Below are positions 11,113 to 23,440 of a stretch of DNA of 64,000 nucleotides, in pieces. Every line of letters begins with the position of its first letter. Positions within the stretch are counted from its first letter, which is position 1. The position numbers were made by a program, and so were the translations under genes. The stretch comes from Prosapia bicincta (taxonomy: Eukaryota > Arthropoda > Insecta > Hemiptera > Cercopidae): NCBI GenBank assembly GCA_036971475.1, contig JBAIZL010000005.1, forward strand, positions 233,401,869 through 233,465,868. The letters are read 5' to 3'. The notes below the pieces were generated by a model, which saw nothing but the letters and a program-made list of their open reading frames with translations, did no database searches and was not told the DNA's origin.

Positions 11113-11920
11113 CCATTTTAACAACATCCCACTTTCTTACATGTAAACAATAACATAAAACAAACCAAAAATTCTGTCACCAATAATAATATGAATATTT
11201 TGCAAATAGACTCATTTGGATTCATGACTTACAGAATCTTGTCTCTACACACTTTTCATAGCAGCAAGAATCACTATAAAAACACACCTTTTTTATCAAT
11301 GAAATGAAAAAAATATATATTTAAATCAAGTTTTTATATCACTATTATGTGGGAGTAGAAATATGAATATGCAAACCTAATGTTTTTACAGTCTGTAATC
11401 ACGATTTGAAAAGACAGCAACAGTTTTTAACCATATAGCATAGATAACTGACAGTCCTAAGGTTAATCAAAATTGTTTTTCTCAAACGAATTTTACTGAA
11501 CTGTATAGTTTGTTCTAAAATAGTCATTTAAAAAAGTTACAGCAGGATTACTGAAATGCAGTTAGACTGATTAACTTACCCATATCATTAACTATGTTTA
11601 CATTAATTAGAAAATAAGCACTTTTATAATGTTCTTACATGTATCTACTATTTCACAATTTATTATAAAAATATAAACTCTATAAAAAACTTTTTTAATA
11701 CTTTTAAAATAAAATCAAAATTTACACAAGTGTCTTCTTATTTTTTTATCGTATAGTGCTCCCCTTATTAACCTTGCCTAAGATATTGGACATTCGTTGT
11801 TTTGTTTATCAGTTTTTATAATAAACAAGAACATGTGTTAACTGAATTAAATTTACGACAACAAATTCTACAAAATGAGTATGTTCAGCTTATAACATAA
11901 ATCTTTTAGTTAGTACTTAC
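11111..11920. other. Intron-like AT-rich DNA
   Basis: No gene or repeat recognised. If the minus-strand gene model is right, this is part of the intron between its exons at 11921-11994 and 3490-3588. Confidence 0.4.
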
Positions 11921-11994
11921 ACAAATTGAAGAACTTAGTGACCTTGATCTAAATATGTTCTTTGGAATAGCCCCAGTATTTTTAAGTGGATTAC
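11921..11994 (-). CDS. Candidate host-gene exon 6 (minus-strand gene)
   Basis: On the minus strand, TTTTTTCTATGACAG is followed by 74 bp that end in front of a consensus donor GTAAGT (11915-11920). The exon begins with two bases that complete the single G left by the exon at 16925-17371, giving Gly, then NPLKNTGAIPKNIFRSRS and LSSSIC. It ends between codons, matching the exon at 3490-3588. The Ser/Arg-rich, basic character agrees with the preceding exon. No family is recognised. Confidence 0.7.
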
Positions 11995-12429
11995 CTGTCA
12001 TAGAAAAAACATTTTTTTAAAAATTACAAAAATCCTAAAAAACTAAAAATATTTAACAAAATAATCAAATGGAACTGCTTCAAATACTTGTGCCCTTGAA
12101 TACCAGTGACTCGAGGTAGAGTATCAATCACTCTGAACTTAACATTGAAACCCTGCACCTTGAAGATAATGGACAAAGCCGTTTACAACAAATTTTACAA
12201 CTAAAAACCTACAAATGGTAGAAAAGTCTAAAACTGCAACTAATCAGCATACTGATAAAAAAAATCATTTTTCTCAAGTTCTAAATATTAAAACTAGCTC
12301 TCTACAGAATAACAGAGCCAACTTTTTCTTTGTTTAACTGGTTATTTTAAGAGAATTAGACAATAATACTGGTCTTCCAGTCAACTCTAAAGAACAGGAG
12401 AAAGATATAAAAGGGCTACTCTATAATTA

Positions 12430-13330
12430 AAGGAACAAAAACTCTGTATTTTTATAAAATAAGGCTCTTTTATTCTTCGGCATTAACTACAGTAATATTA
12501 ACATACTTTTCCCAATGATAAAATAGTTTTTGTTTTATACCAGATTCAAAGAAATATTTGTTTTATAGTTGAGCCACTTTCCCACAAATTCTTTGACCTC
12601 CTTGTTGCTCAACTTTTTTCCATGCATAGCTTCTTTCAGTATACTAACAGATGAAAATCAGAGAGAGAAAAATCAGAACTCTAGAGAGTTTGAGGTATCA
12701 TCTCCCTTACCCATTTTTTCAAACGTTTGTTGGATCAAACTGGACGAAGCATTGTCACAAAATCATGACTTTTCTTCAAGATCTACAGCATTTTCTCATT
12801 GCTGCCTTTTTTTTATTAATACTCTTGTCTGAGTAGTAGACAGTGTTTATCGTACACTCATCTTTGTAATAATCACAAATATAACACCTTAATCATCCTA
12901 AAGACAGTAGACACGACACTTCCTGCTGTTCTTGTGTTGAATTTTTTTTTTTTTTGACGGGAGAGCTGGTGTGCTTTTATTCCATGATTTGTCTTTTCAT
13001 CTTTGGCTGAAAATGGTGAACCAAAGTTTCATCAAAGGATAGAATTCGTTTAAAAAAGGATCACCTCTTTCACAATTCTCTTCCTAAATTGAATCTTATT
13101 TTCTTGTGTTAACTCTTTCAAAAACCACCTTACCGTGGTTTTGCTGTAATGCGTCTGCAACAAATAATACTATGCACTGTATCAACACTTACTGCAACTG
13201 TTTGCACTATAAATTTTACTGTTATTCACTGGCCTTCAGAAATAATGTTACCAATTCCAGTTTAAAGTGAAACGGTTGGCACTTCAACTGACTGGCCAGG
13301 ACGTTACTTAACGTCTGAAGTTTGATTGCT
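12430..13330 (-). pseudogene. mariner-family transposase relic
   Basis: Read on the minus strand, fragments line up in order with a mariner transposase. LQTHYSKTTVRWFLKELTQ is near 13140. FDETLVHHFQPKMKRQIME is at about 12990-13045 and carries the first catalytic Asp (D in DET). YYKDECTINSVYY-like pieces follow at about 12850. A C-terminal KEAMHGKKLSNKEVKEFVG piece lies at about 12570-12630, then HWEKYVNITVVNAEE before a stop near 12478. The frame is broken by many stops and shifts, and the second and third catalytic residues are not readable. It is an old, inactive copy. No clear terminal repeats were found. Confidence 0.75.
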
Positions 13331-16300
13331 TTACCCACTTATAAACATTTTCACAATTCATACATCATTTACCATTCTGTAAAATTATTCAAGAAAAGAC
13401 TTGTAGCAGCTTTTTACCTTCTAAAAAAAACTCATCACTAAATGTAAGTTATTTTAATTACTTACAATTAATGTTATTCAATTAATGAGAATATTTCTGA
13501 AGTGGAAATGTCATTGTTAAATGCAGGTTTGGGTTTACAAACAAAAAACTTTTAATATGATAATTGTTTTGTAAGCTGATCGCTGTAAAGCTAGAAGGCC
13601 TATAAAGTCATTAATGTGTCTTTTTAATTATCAAATGGTTATAACAAATTAGCTAAATGGTTGAAAGGTTTGTACATACAGGTCTTAAGTCTCACACATT
13701 GGGGGAACTGGGGGTGACCACGGTCATGCAACCACAGTAAACTGGACATTTTCATGCAAATTCAGTGCATAATGAAGGCATAGTTATTGAATTTACATTA
13801 ATAATGTATATATCACTTTAAAGCTCTCTTTTCCTCTTTCTAGCAGTGTGTGTTGATTCGTGTTGAATATTTATAAAGTATTAATTAATTTTGTTAAAAT
13901 AAATTTTTCAAAAAAAAGGAAAAATTTTGTAAATAAATGTTTTTATACAGTTATGAGTTATTATGTTAAACTATATTATTTATCTTTCCCTTGGATAACA
14001 TCTATTTATACATTTTATGCACTAATATATACATAATTTATAAGCAAAATGGTTGGTTTTTTTGCATACTGTGTTTTGTATGAAATAAAGTAAAACAGTC
14101 TGGAAAAACAATGAAACTCCACATTCTGGTCAATAATATCTAATTTCTTTTCTTACTTTTTGCTCACCTTTCTTTCCATTTTCTGTACAAATTTTTGTGC
14201 AAATGAACAGGCATACATGGGATGTTCAAAACAATAGTTTTTTTATTTTTGTTATATTTACCAATCTCATCCGAAAACAATACCAACAAAAATAATACAG
14301 CTTGTGTAACTTTATAGTACTTTAATTATTCCACAACGAAATTGGCTTCATGCTTCGCTTATACCTATTTTCTTGGATAGAGGAAGATGCATATCTATTA
14401 GTTCCTGTTTTTAAAAGCCTAATTATAGATCTATAAAAAACAGACTAAAATATCAATAGGAATTAACATTTCATCAGCTGACACTAGCTTCTTTATCAAA
14501 AACAGGAAGGGGTTGATGCGTAACTGTTGTTGTTCAGAGGTTATTACACAGATCTTATGTTATTAGTGTCATGCTGTATTAGTGTATTTGTTGATATTTG
14601 AATCTAACAAATTTGAACTGTTGTTTTATTACACTCATCGCTTGACTTGTGGGAAAATTTTTGTCTAATTGTGGTTTCATCTTCTTTAGATTTGGATTCG
14701 TCAATATCTGAGCCAGGATTATTCAGAATGTTGAACAGTTGCAATTCCGTTTAAAAACAAGAATCCATTATTTAAAAAAACCACTCACAAACACTAAATA
14801 TGTATTATACGTTTATAGTCAAAACTATTCACATAAAATAACCTATAATAGCACAAAACGAACTACTGAACCTAACCTGTCGTGAAGGCATGGAACACCA
14901 TTTACATCTGGCAAGAGTTTTGATTTGGCAGTACTCTTGATATTCGTTGTTTAAATTATTTTACAACATCTACTAGTGGAAATATTACCTAACATTTGAA
15001 CATATGTTACTATAAACTCTATGGATGCTAGAGACTCATACAGTTGCTACTAATTAATGTAGTAAAATACATGGACAAGCTACATTCGTCGATAGACTCT
15101 GTTAAATGGGTCTCGTCTCAATGTGTTAAAAGATAAATGGAAAAGGACGATTTCCTGGCTCTGAACTAACTACTTTCCAGCAGGTTTGAATAAAATAAAT
15201 TTAAATACAAAGATTGAAATCATATCACATCGCTAATATGGCAATAATGGACTAATTACATGACTACCAGTACATTGTTTCACTGACACTCTAAATTATC
15301 AATTTGAGCTATGCTTTATATAAATTCATACTAAGTTCTCAAAAACACAACAAATAAAAATATCGTAATGGACTCCCATACAAATATCATCTTGATATAA
15401 ATAATTTATTATAAACATTTCAAACCTATTATATTTCATGGGATTCATATACAAGTCAAGAGAAGTGAGATGGCTGATAAACTGTTCAAAAAGCCATCTA
15501 AGGTTAGGTACCGACTACAAATAGGTTTAACTTCCAATAAATTCTCCCTAAAGTCTCTAGTATTTAAGATGTTTACTTAGAAGATATTATAAAAGGTTTA
15601 AAATATCAATTTGGAATATTGTCCCAATATTTATTTATTTCATGTTAAACAAATGTCCTGAAGATCAATATCTTACAGTTCTATAACCATAATTACAAAC
15701 ACCATATGCTTATCAAAGAAAATCTATTAAGAAACATTACAATTATCAGTCATTCGGTTGTTGAGACCTTGTGGTTACTGATAGTGGTTTGAGAAACTAA
15801 CTAGGTTAAATAGGTTGGAGAAACCAATAGTATAGGTTAAACAATATAACATAATATAATATAAATTTGTAATTTAAACATAATAAATTACAAATTTCAA
15901 ACACAACAATCATTCTCAAACACTTTTAGGGAGTAGATTGAGTAAATATCACTATTTTGATTATGTTACAGCAGTTCTAGTTTATTTTAAGCAACCCTGC
16001 CTCTGCAAGCAATATCTCTCCTTATTACCTCTGCCACAGAATTCTTTTACTCATTACTTTTTTACAATATTCATTTTTTTATTCTTCTTCTTAAATCTTA
16101 ATGTTATTATTAGGCATGCAACAAGAAGTAAAAGATGTTCTTGAATTTTCATTTATTATACAATCAGTTTAGAATTGGCAGGTTTTTTAGCTTAATAGCT
16201 TCCATTGTAAAAATGTTAATTTAATTAAGAAAACCATTAAAAGTTTGTAAGGATGCACAAAGTTTTAAAGCGCTAAGGCTGCTGAACGTTAAAAACCAAA

Positions 16301-16620
16301 ACAAAAATAAGATTTTATAAGATATGTTGCTTTCTTTTATTTGATGTAATACCAAGACTCCTAATTTATTTTACTTACGGTGTTTTTTGACTTCAGGTGT
16401 GATAAATATATAATGATTTGTGAAAGTGTGTAGAATACAACTGTTTAATATTTTCAAATACACTTTAAAGATTTTTTTTGTATATTTTTTTTTTACTTTA
16501 GCTAGAAAATAATACTAAATCATTTAAATACAGGATAAAGCGTTCATGCGTTTCTGGAAAATCTGACATTGAGATATCCTGTGATAGCCTTGCTAAGGGT
16601 TTGAGACTGATCTATAAGAA
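13331..16620. other. Long AT-rich intronic stretch without recognised genes
   Basis: About 3.3 kb with no convincing open frame, splice-flanked exon or known repeat. On the minus strand near 14700-14770 a short frame (LFNILNNPGSDIDESKS) has an acidic composition like the N-terminus of some transposases, but it is too short to assign. Confidence 0.35.
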
Positions 16621-16624
16621 GACT

Positions 16625-16725
16625 ATTTTAAATAATTGAGTAGAGGCTTCGCTTCGTAAAATGAACGATTGTTTCGAAATGTGTCAGCATGTAAGCCCTC
16701 ACATATTCACTTAGTTAAGTATTAT
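16625..16725. repeat. Half copy of the palindromic MITE family
   Basis: GTAGAGGCTTCGCTTCGTAA, then AACGATTGTTTCGAAA, GTCAGCATGTAAGCC and CACTTAGTTAAGTATT match one arm of the palindromes at 46230-46440 and 59556-59738. The other arm is missing. Confidence 0.7.
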
Positions 16726-16924
16726 TTAATTATAGTATTTCAAATAGTTTTTATGTATTTTTTTTACTTTGTGATTTTTAGTTTTTCATTGTTTTTGTAT
16801 TAATGTACTTAAAATTTCTCTTTAAAAAATTCCTTATCTTTCCTTATTAAATATTAAAGAGGAATATAATTCCTATTATATTATGAATTATAATATAGAA
16901 AAGAAGAAGAATATTAAATATTAC

Positions 16925-17371
16925 CTTGGCTGTTATCAGTAAGACAATTTCCAGCTAAACTTCGATCAAAAGGACTTTTTTCTCTTGATGTTGCTTTACA
17001 AATATCTTTGAATTTGTCATTAGAAGGAACCTGTTTTCTTAGTACGACAAGATTTCCTTCATCAAATAACTTATTATCTTTCAAGAGTATATCAGGACAT
17101 TGCTCTTCTTTCACTACTCTCACTATATCTTTCTCTTTTTTTGTTATGTCTTCATTTATTTTTTCTTTTCTAAATTCTGGTTGAAAACATTTCTTTTTAG
17201 GGTGTTTGTTTGATTTCTCTTTAAAATGTTTTTCTCCTCTTACGTCTTGTTGAGCATAATTTCCACAATTAATTGACTTTCCATAACCTCGATTGTCTTT
17301 GAAAAATTTATCTGAACGATTAGGGTTTCTCCGGTCTTTGTTTTTTGATGAATTATTTTCCAAATGAGATT
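16925..17371 (-). CDS. Candidate host-gene exon 5 (minus-strand gene): basic, disordered region
   Basis: A 447-bp open segment on the minus strand between an acceptor (ATATTTACAG, at 17372) and a donor (CAAG|GTAATA, at 16924). It starts with two bases, encodes 148 residues and ends with one base. That is exactly the phase left by the exon at 22171-22282 and required by the one at 11921-11994. The peptide (SHLENNSSKNKDRRNPNRSD..) is dominated by Lys, Asn, Asp, Arg and Ser, with almost no hydrophobic core, so it is probably a disordered linker. NRGYGKSINCGNY and FRKEKINEDITKKEKD show its character. It is the longest host-like exon in the window. I do not recognise the protein; an RNA-associated role would fit the composition but is not shown. 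Confidence 0.75.
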
Positions 17372-19002
17372 CTGTAAATATAATCAGTTTTATAACTTTA
17401 TTTACTTACTAATGTAATCAATCAAAGTAATGAACTGTAATCAAAATTGCAATGAATTATTCCAGGTAAAAAAGATTTTAAAATAGCTTCATAGTTTTTC
17501 ATCACTTAAAATAATTTCCTTTGCTTTTCACAGAGTACAACTGTGCAAACAATATGGTCAATATATTAGGGCTAATATGAAAAAGTATTTCATGTATTGA
17601 GCTTGTATGAGCAAGGTAGCTTCCTTGACGTAGGTTATCTATGTTAGAAGGATGCCATTATTTCTCTATTTTCTTATGTTATTTTGTGTAGAAGTGATAA
17701 GGTAAAACATCAGTGGTAAAATATAAGGTAGAATATCCTTTATCTGAGTTAAAGGAGACTCCAAGGTCTTGAATAAGAATATCTCAAGGTGCAACATAAG
17801 GAATTTGGCTTCTCTGAAGTATGTAAGATTTGTAGGTCTATTCCTCATTGTAATACATTGTGAATGATGACCTTATATACATTGCATCCAACATACATTG
17901 ACCTCTTAAGATATAATCATGGACAAATGCAGTGAAAGTGAGCAAAGAAAGGGTCAAAATATCCAGAATATATTTCCAAGGCAGTGGAATTGAGTAGTTG
18001 ATGACTTACACAGCTACCTGATCAGCTATACACACATTACTCAGTAAGAGAAATCTCCAAGATGTACAAGTTCTGGTTCCAGACGATGACATCAAGAACT
18101 GAAGTTTGGAGACAAGGTTTCCTGGTAGTAACAGAGACCTGATCCGTTTTCTGTTCTTAATGACCTATGATGAAAATACATCTTGTAAAATTTCAAGGTT
18201 ACACACAGACATTAGTTTTGGAATGTAAAAGTTATCCTGTAATACTCCCAATTATTGAAAAACTAAATAACTATTTCCAACAGCTGAAGAAATAGGTGGA
18301 AAACCTCATGAACCAAATTATCAATACATAATGGCTTGTAAAGAACTGATAGAAAAATCAGGTCCTCTTGAATATCCCGATTACTCCCAACCAATCAACT
18401 CAGCATCATTTTCAAAAAGAAATAGCACCGAAAGTGAAGAAGATACTTGAACTAGCGGTAGTATAGCTGAGAACTCACAGAGTCATTCTATAGATAGTCA
18501 TAAGTCAATTGTCCCCCCCCCCCAGATGAAGATCTATTACATGATAGTGTGATTCCAAATGAACTAGAAATTTACAAAAGAACAGAAAATGTTATAGATA
18601 TGGATAAACAAGCAAATTTTTTTGATCAGCCATGTTTATACCAATTTTAAATTTTAGCACAGAATAAAACCAAAATAACAATTAAACTAAATGTATCGTT
18701 TATCGTCTAATCCAGCATCAGATGGCAATACCATCCCTATTAAAGAATGGTATTTTGTCATTTGTCTGATACATAATGGAGGTGACTCCAGGAATGGTTA
18801 TTGCCAAGCTAGTCAAGATAGTGATCTATTCGTGATAAACATTTGAGTATGTTAACAATAAAACTCAATTAACAGTTTAGTCTCCTTAAATCTCACAGGA
18901 CACAATAGATATTAATTCTATTGAAAAAGGGTTCTAGCCTTTTTCCATTACTTCAGAGCAAAAATTGCTCACGGCTGTATGATTAGTGTTCATCTCTAAA
19001 CA
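17372..19002. other. Intron-like DNA
   Basis: No gene recognised on either strand. It contains a short poly-C run near 18513-18523. Broken open segments between 17900 and 18700 on the plus strand do not match anything I know. Confidence 0.35.
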
Positions 19003-20330
19003 AGGTGACACACGGGAGACGACCGGTTTTGAACTGCGTAGTACTGAGGGTGCGGTGGTGGGAGGTAGTCGTGATGGAGATAGTTCTGATCCACACAAGA
19101 CGCCATTTCATTTACTCAGTCACTATGGAACAGTGGAACTTGCAACATCGAGTGTTTGTCTATGACAGTTTCGTGAAAAGTAGTGAGTTTATTATTGCTA
19201 TGCAGTGATTGTTTCATGCGCGGTTTAATCTCGGTTGACATGGAGCTGTTCCGAGCCGTAACACGATCCTCAGATGGGTAGAAAACTTCAGATCAACTGG
19301 AAGCATACAGGCTAAGAAGCATCGTGACCCGAGATGCAGTGTAACGGCACCAAAAAATGTTGAAAGAGTAAGGAAAGCGGTAGTCAGAAGCCCAGGACGG
19401 TCAGCTAGACGCCATGCTAGTGAGTTACGAATCAATTGTGAATCGGTTAGACTAATTTTGCATAAAGAATTAAAATTCCATCCCTACAAAATGTTCAATG
19501 TTCAATAACTTAAGAAAACTGATTTTGCTTTACGAGAAGACTTCGCTTACAGAATGCAAGTGATTTTGGGATCAAATGAAAATGAAATTTTATTGATGAG
19601 CGATGAAGCACATTTTCATTTAAATGGGACCGTGAATAAGCAAAACCTACGTTACTGGACTCCAGAGCATCCACACCTTATCCACCAGCATCCTCTACAC
19701 TCAGAAAAAGTAAGTCTGGTGTGCTCTTGGCTCTGTTGGAATTATTGGACCTTATTTTTTTGAAGAGAACGGGGCCACAGTTACTGTTAATTCGGTTCGT
19801 TACATTCATATGCTTGAAACATTCTTGAAACCAGAACTAAGAAGACGACGAATTCATTTAAAACGCGTTTGGTTCCAGCAGGATGGGGCAACATCTCACA
19901 CCGCAAACACTTCAATGACAGTTCTTAGACGCATGTTTCCTGGCCGGATTATCTCACGTTTTGGCAATGTTCCTTGGCCTCCCAGGTCTCCCGACTTGTC
20001 AGTATGTGACTTTTTTCTGTGGGGGTACCTTAAGAACTGTGTTTATAACCACAAACCATGACATTTGGACGAGTTGAAGAATGCAATCATTCAAGAAATT
20101 GCTGCCGTCCCTGCAGAGATTTTAGTCCGTGTGATGGAGGATTTTGAGAAGAGACTTGAGTCCTGCATTCGAAATGATGGACATCACCTTGATATTATTT
20201 TTCAAAAATAACTTTGTTAACTAAAATGGCAAATAATGAGCTTTGATTTTGTGTAAATAAATATGCATTAATTTTAAAGTTGGCTGAGTATTATTTCATT
20301 AAAAACCGTCCGTCTCCCGCGTATCACCCT
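19003..20330 (+). mobile_element. mariner-superfamily element with DD41D spacing, near full length
   Basis: Imperfect terminal inverted repeats: AGGTGACACACGGGAGACGA at 19003 and, from the other end, AGGGTGATACGCGGGAGACG at 20330; both continue into a CGGTTTT motif. A single transposase-like frame, broken by stops, fills the element. A TA follows the right end, but I do not see a clean TA duplication on the left, so the exact borders may be off by a few bases. The element lies in the intron between the exons at 22171-22282 and 16925-17371 of the candidate minus-strand gene. Confidence 0.85.
19124..20210 (+). pseudogene. mariner-type transposase (DUF4817-like N-terminus), disrupted
   Basis: Begins near MEQWNLQHRVFVYDSFVKS. 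A DNA-binding half follows (SRNTILRWVENFRSTGSI, RSPGRSARRHASELR), then the catalytic domain. The catalytic Asp residues are visible at LLMSDEAHFHL (19594-19626), WFQQDGATSHT (19870-19902) and LSVCDFFLWGY (19997-20029). I count 41 residues between the second and third Asp, as in the DD41D group rather than the DD34D of classical mariners. It is broken by a TGA at about 19207, a TAA at about 19507, a frameshift near 19710-19760 and a TGA at about 20059 in place of an Arg codon. The remainder (HLDELKNAIIQEIAAVPAE to HHLDIIFQK) continues to a stop at about 20210. It is inactive but young enough to be read almost throughout. Confidence 0.85.
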
Positions 20331-22170
20331 ATATTAAGGAAAGTTATTCCGTAGCTAATAATTTCAAGCAAATCAGTTTTTTATCTCTATTCTTCCAAAC
20401 ACTTGAAAAACTAAATCGAATATTATTATAAGTTCTCCATTGCATTTAAAATCAGCATGTTTACCAGCTAAGAAAATCTTGGGGGATGACTTTGCATATC
20501 TTGTGGAATGGCCTGGCAATGTACCATTAAAGAGGCATTATAGTATTTCTTAACAAATATAGAGCTTTTGTAAACACTATACAACTCAATTTTACAACTA
20601 TATAAAGAGCATTGTGTCTGGGATATTATTTATAGGAGAGTGACTTTTAGTAAATATGAGGATGATATAGCAGTGCAGATTTCAGGAAGATGTCTTATTT
20701 GCTTTTTTAGCTCAAGAAAAGTAGTTTCTGAAAAGATAATGGTGCATCAAGATATAAAATTTTCACTATTTCTTCTTCAGGCAGGTATCAACAATGGTAC
20801 CCAACCTAACACTAGTAAGGTCCTTTGGTCATCGTAAAAATCTGGTCAAAGCTACCATTAAGAAAGAAAAGAGTTAAGGGTTAATAAATGACAAACAGGT
20901 GAAGCCAGTAGTCGCCTATATCGTATTCAAAGAGAATCAACACCAAGTGAAATGTACAAAGGCATTCCCAGAGCCAGATTAAGAATTGGAAAAATTCACT
21001 AGACACTATCTAAAATGTATCAATTTGTCAAACTCATCAAGAGTGTTAGAGATGTGCTCAGGAAGAAACAATAATGCAAACTGCAAGCTCACAAACACGC
21101 ACGCACACATGCACACACAACGTGCGCGCGCGCGCGTGTGTTTGTATGTGTGTATGTTCTCTTAGAATGTGAAGCTGCAAATCTAGTAAGGGAAAAACTT
21201 GAAAGTCTCAACGTTGTGCCCAACATGATATTCACTAATAGAAACGTACAGACTCCTTCGGACTCTAGTTTCAGTGGGATATTAAGGACATGAGGCTATT
21301 AAAGTCACTGGATGTCCGCAACACGAAATAAGTAATAAATAAGCTTTCAGAAGAAAACTTTATGTTAATTCTTGTAAAGAGTATTAATTATTTAGAAAGT
21401 CAGCTAGATTCTAAGCAGATGGCAAAAATCTGGACATTTAATTTCAATTGACAAAAAGGGGGCAGAAAATAGACAGTTAATAACACATTTGGTTGAGTAC
21501 ACACCAATGATATTTGTCTACAATTGTCTAGTTACAGAGAATCAGCAAATCAATATAAGGTTACTAATGTTCAGGCATTATTGTGTGCATGTATAGTGGT
21601 TTTGGTATTATTCCAAAAGAAGAACTCCATATTTTGTTATATTAGATGGCAAAATGAAATATTAATACAATATTAACTGTTACACTTTTCAACTGTCATA
21701 TGATGAGTGAAAAGACAGGACCATAAGCCTTAAGCATATAAAATTATTAAGAATTACTTCTTGACTGTTTGATTTCCTTGATTAAAAGAGAACAATAATT
21801 ATCTCCAATAGGTCCCTTGATGTAAAGCAACCTTTATGCATTGTCAATAAGAGAGCAAGACTACAACATCTTTATAGTAAGAAGTAGAAATACTACCTCC
21901 CTCTTTGGTTGGTTTTAAATAGTCTGGAGGGGCTTTGGCAAATCAAAGGCCTTTGATCTAATCCTTGCATGGGTTGCAAAAGCACAACAAAATATAAAAC
22001 TTATTCATGTGCAAAACAAATTTACACTGACACCATAAATACAAATCTTATATGACTAAAATTTCAAGATACGTTTGTTTGGTTTAATAAAGCGAAACTA
22101 ATAATTTTAGCACTAATAAAATTTATACATCTTATAATTTTACTGATTAACCTATCAAAGTCAAGTATAC
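20331..22170. other. Intron-like DNA with a GT/GC simple repeat
   Basis: No gene recognised. A mixed CA/CG/TG simple repeat lies at about 21094-21158, including a GCGCGCGCGCG run. The rest has stops in all frames. Confidence 0.4.
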
Positions 22171-22282
22171 CTTTGTCAACTTCATTCGGAAATCTGTATT
22201 GTTTTCTATGATGAAATTTTTGTTTTGGATACTCAGAATCAGCAGAGGAGTGTTGAGATCTATAATTCTTTGAACGAGTCTC
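22171..22282 (-). CDS. Candidate host-gene exon 4 (minus-strand gene)
   Basis: On the minus strand, AAATTATTTCAG precedes 112 bp that end at a donor AAAG|GTATAC. In the phase left by the exon at 31537-31610 it reads ETRSKNYRSQHSSADSEYPK, then QKFHHRKQYRFPNEVDK, and leaves one G. Together with the first two bases of the exon at 16925-17371 that G makes a Glu codon. A second frame is also open, but only this one connects to both neighbours. The peptide is hydrophilic and basic like the next exon. No family is recognised. Confidence 0.7.
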
Positions 22283-22388
22283 CTGAAATAATTTGTCGCC
22301 ATTATTATAAAACAAAAAAAAAATATGTATATATTATATTACAATACATACTATGTAAATCTGATACATCTAAATATAAATATAACTA

Positions 22389-22931
22389 CAGCAGACTCTC
22401 GATAATTTGAGGTAAATGGGACTGAGAACCCCTCGCATTACAGAAAAATCGGATTACATGGAAATACATTCCTGTGCACTAGAAATAATAAGTAGATTAA
22501 TGAACCCTAATACTATAATTAAGAATGCACGAAAATAAGTTTATAGAACTTTATATTAACATTTCTTGGAAGCCTGACTCATTTCCTTATATTGACATAA
22601 ACATTTCTTGGAAGCCAAACTCATTTCCTTTATTTCCTATGCATACCATATGACTACAAACATGTCTTGGAAGCCCGACTCATTTCCTTTGCATACCATA
22701 TTGATATAAACAGTTCTTGGAAGCCCTACTCATTTCTTTTGCATACCGTATGCATACAGACATTTCTTACAAGACCGACTCATTTCCTTTGGGTAAAATA
22801 TGGCTAAAAACATTTTTTTGGAACCTGAATCATCATTTACTTTTAAATAGACAAAATACGCTTAGATAGGAACAGGGTTGAATTTAAAGGAACCTAGAAA
22901 AATCGGGATTCAGAATTTCGAGACTCTACTG
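22389..22931. mobile_element. pogo/Tigger-like MITE with an internal tandem repeat
   Basis: Ends CAGCAGACTCTCGATAATTT (22389) and, from the other side, CAGTAGAGTCTCGAAATTCT (22931) form an imperfect terminal inverted repeat. TA flanks the left end. The inside holds about six diverged copies (22557-22850) of a ~55-bp unit containing TTCTTGGAAGCC and ACTCATTTCCTTT. There is no coding capacity. Confidence 0.75.
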
Positions 22932-23308
22932 TCAGTATAAAATTTGGATACAACATACAGTTAAAATAATGCAAATGTGGTTAGATCTTGAAAATTTGAG
23001 GTAAACTTTAAAAATTTTACTTAAACTTCTTTTTTTATAAGTGGTGTCAGCTTATTAACAGGTTGACAGAAGTAGTATTTAAAAAATAAACTGTGAAATT
23101 GTTCTAAAATGTTATTTTTTTTCAGTAAATTTGTTGTTTGATCAAATATTTTATGTTGGCATAAAAAACAATGTAGTACCAAATTCTACACAATTGAAAA
23201 AAGAAAATTCTGTCATTCTTTTTTTAGAATTACAAACAAAAAAACTGTTAAATTAATAATTCATTTTTACATTTGTTGATTCCATCTTCGCGTGAGCTAC
23301 TAGTAATC
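22932..23308. other. AT-rich spacer
   Basis: Nothing recognised between the MITE and the Penelope-like element. Confidence 0.4.
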
Positions 23309-23440
23309 ACTTACAACTTTTTTAAAAAATGTTTTAACTTGCCTATAGTAGCACTTACTTTTTTGTGTTGAGGACGGCCGTTTCGGGAGATGTGTCCCTT
23401 TTTCAACTCAGACCGTAACTGATCTCAAGGTTTACGTAGG

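Noticed and set aside
21890..21990. tRNA- or SINE-like segment (TTGCATGGGTTGCAAAAG)
   Set aside because: No cloverleaf with A and B boxes could be drawn.
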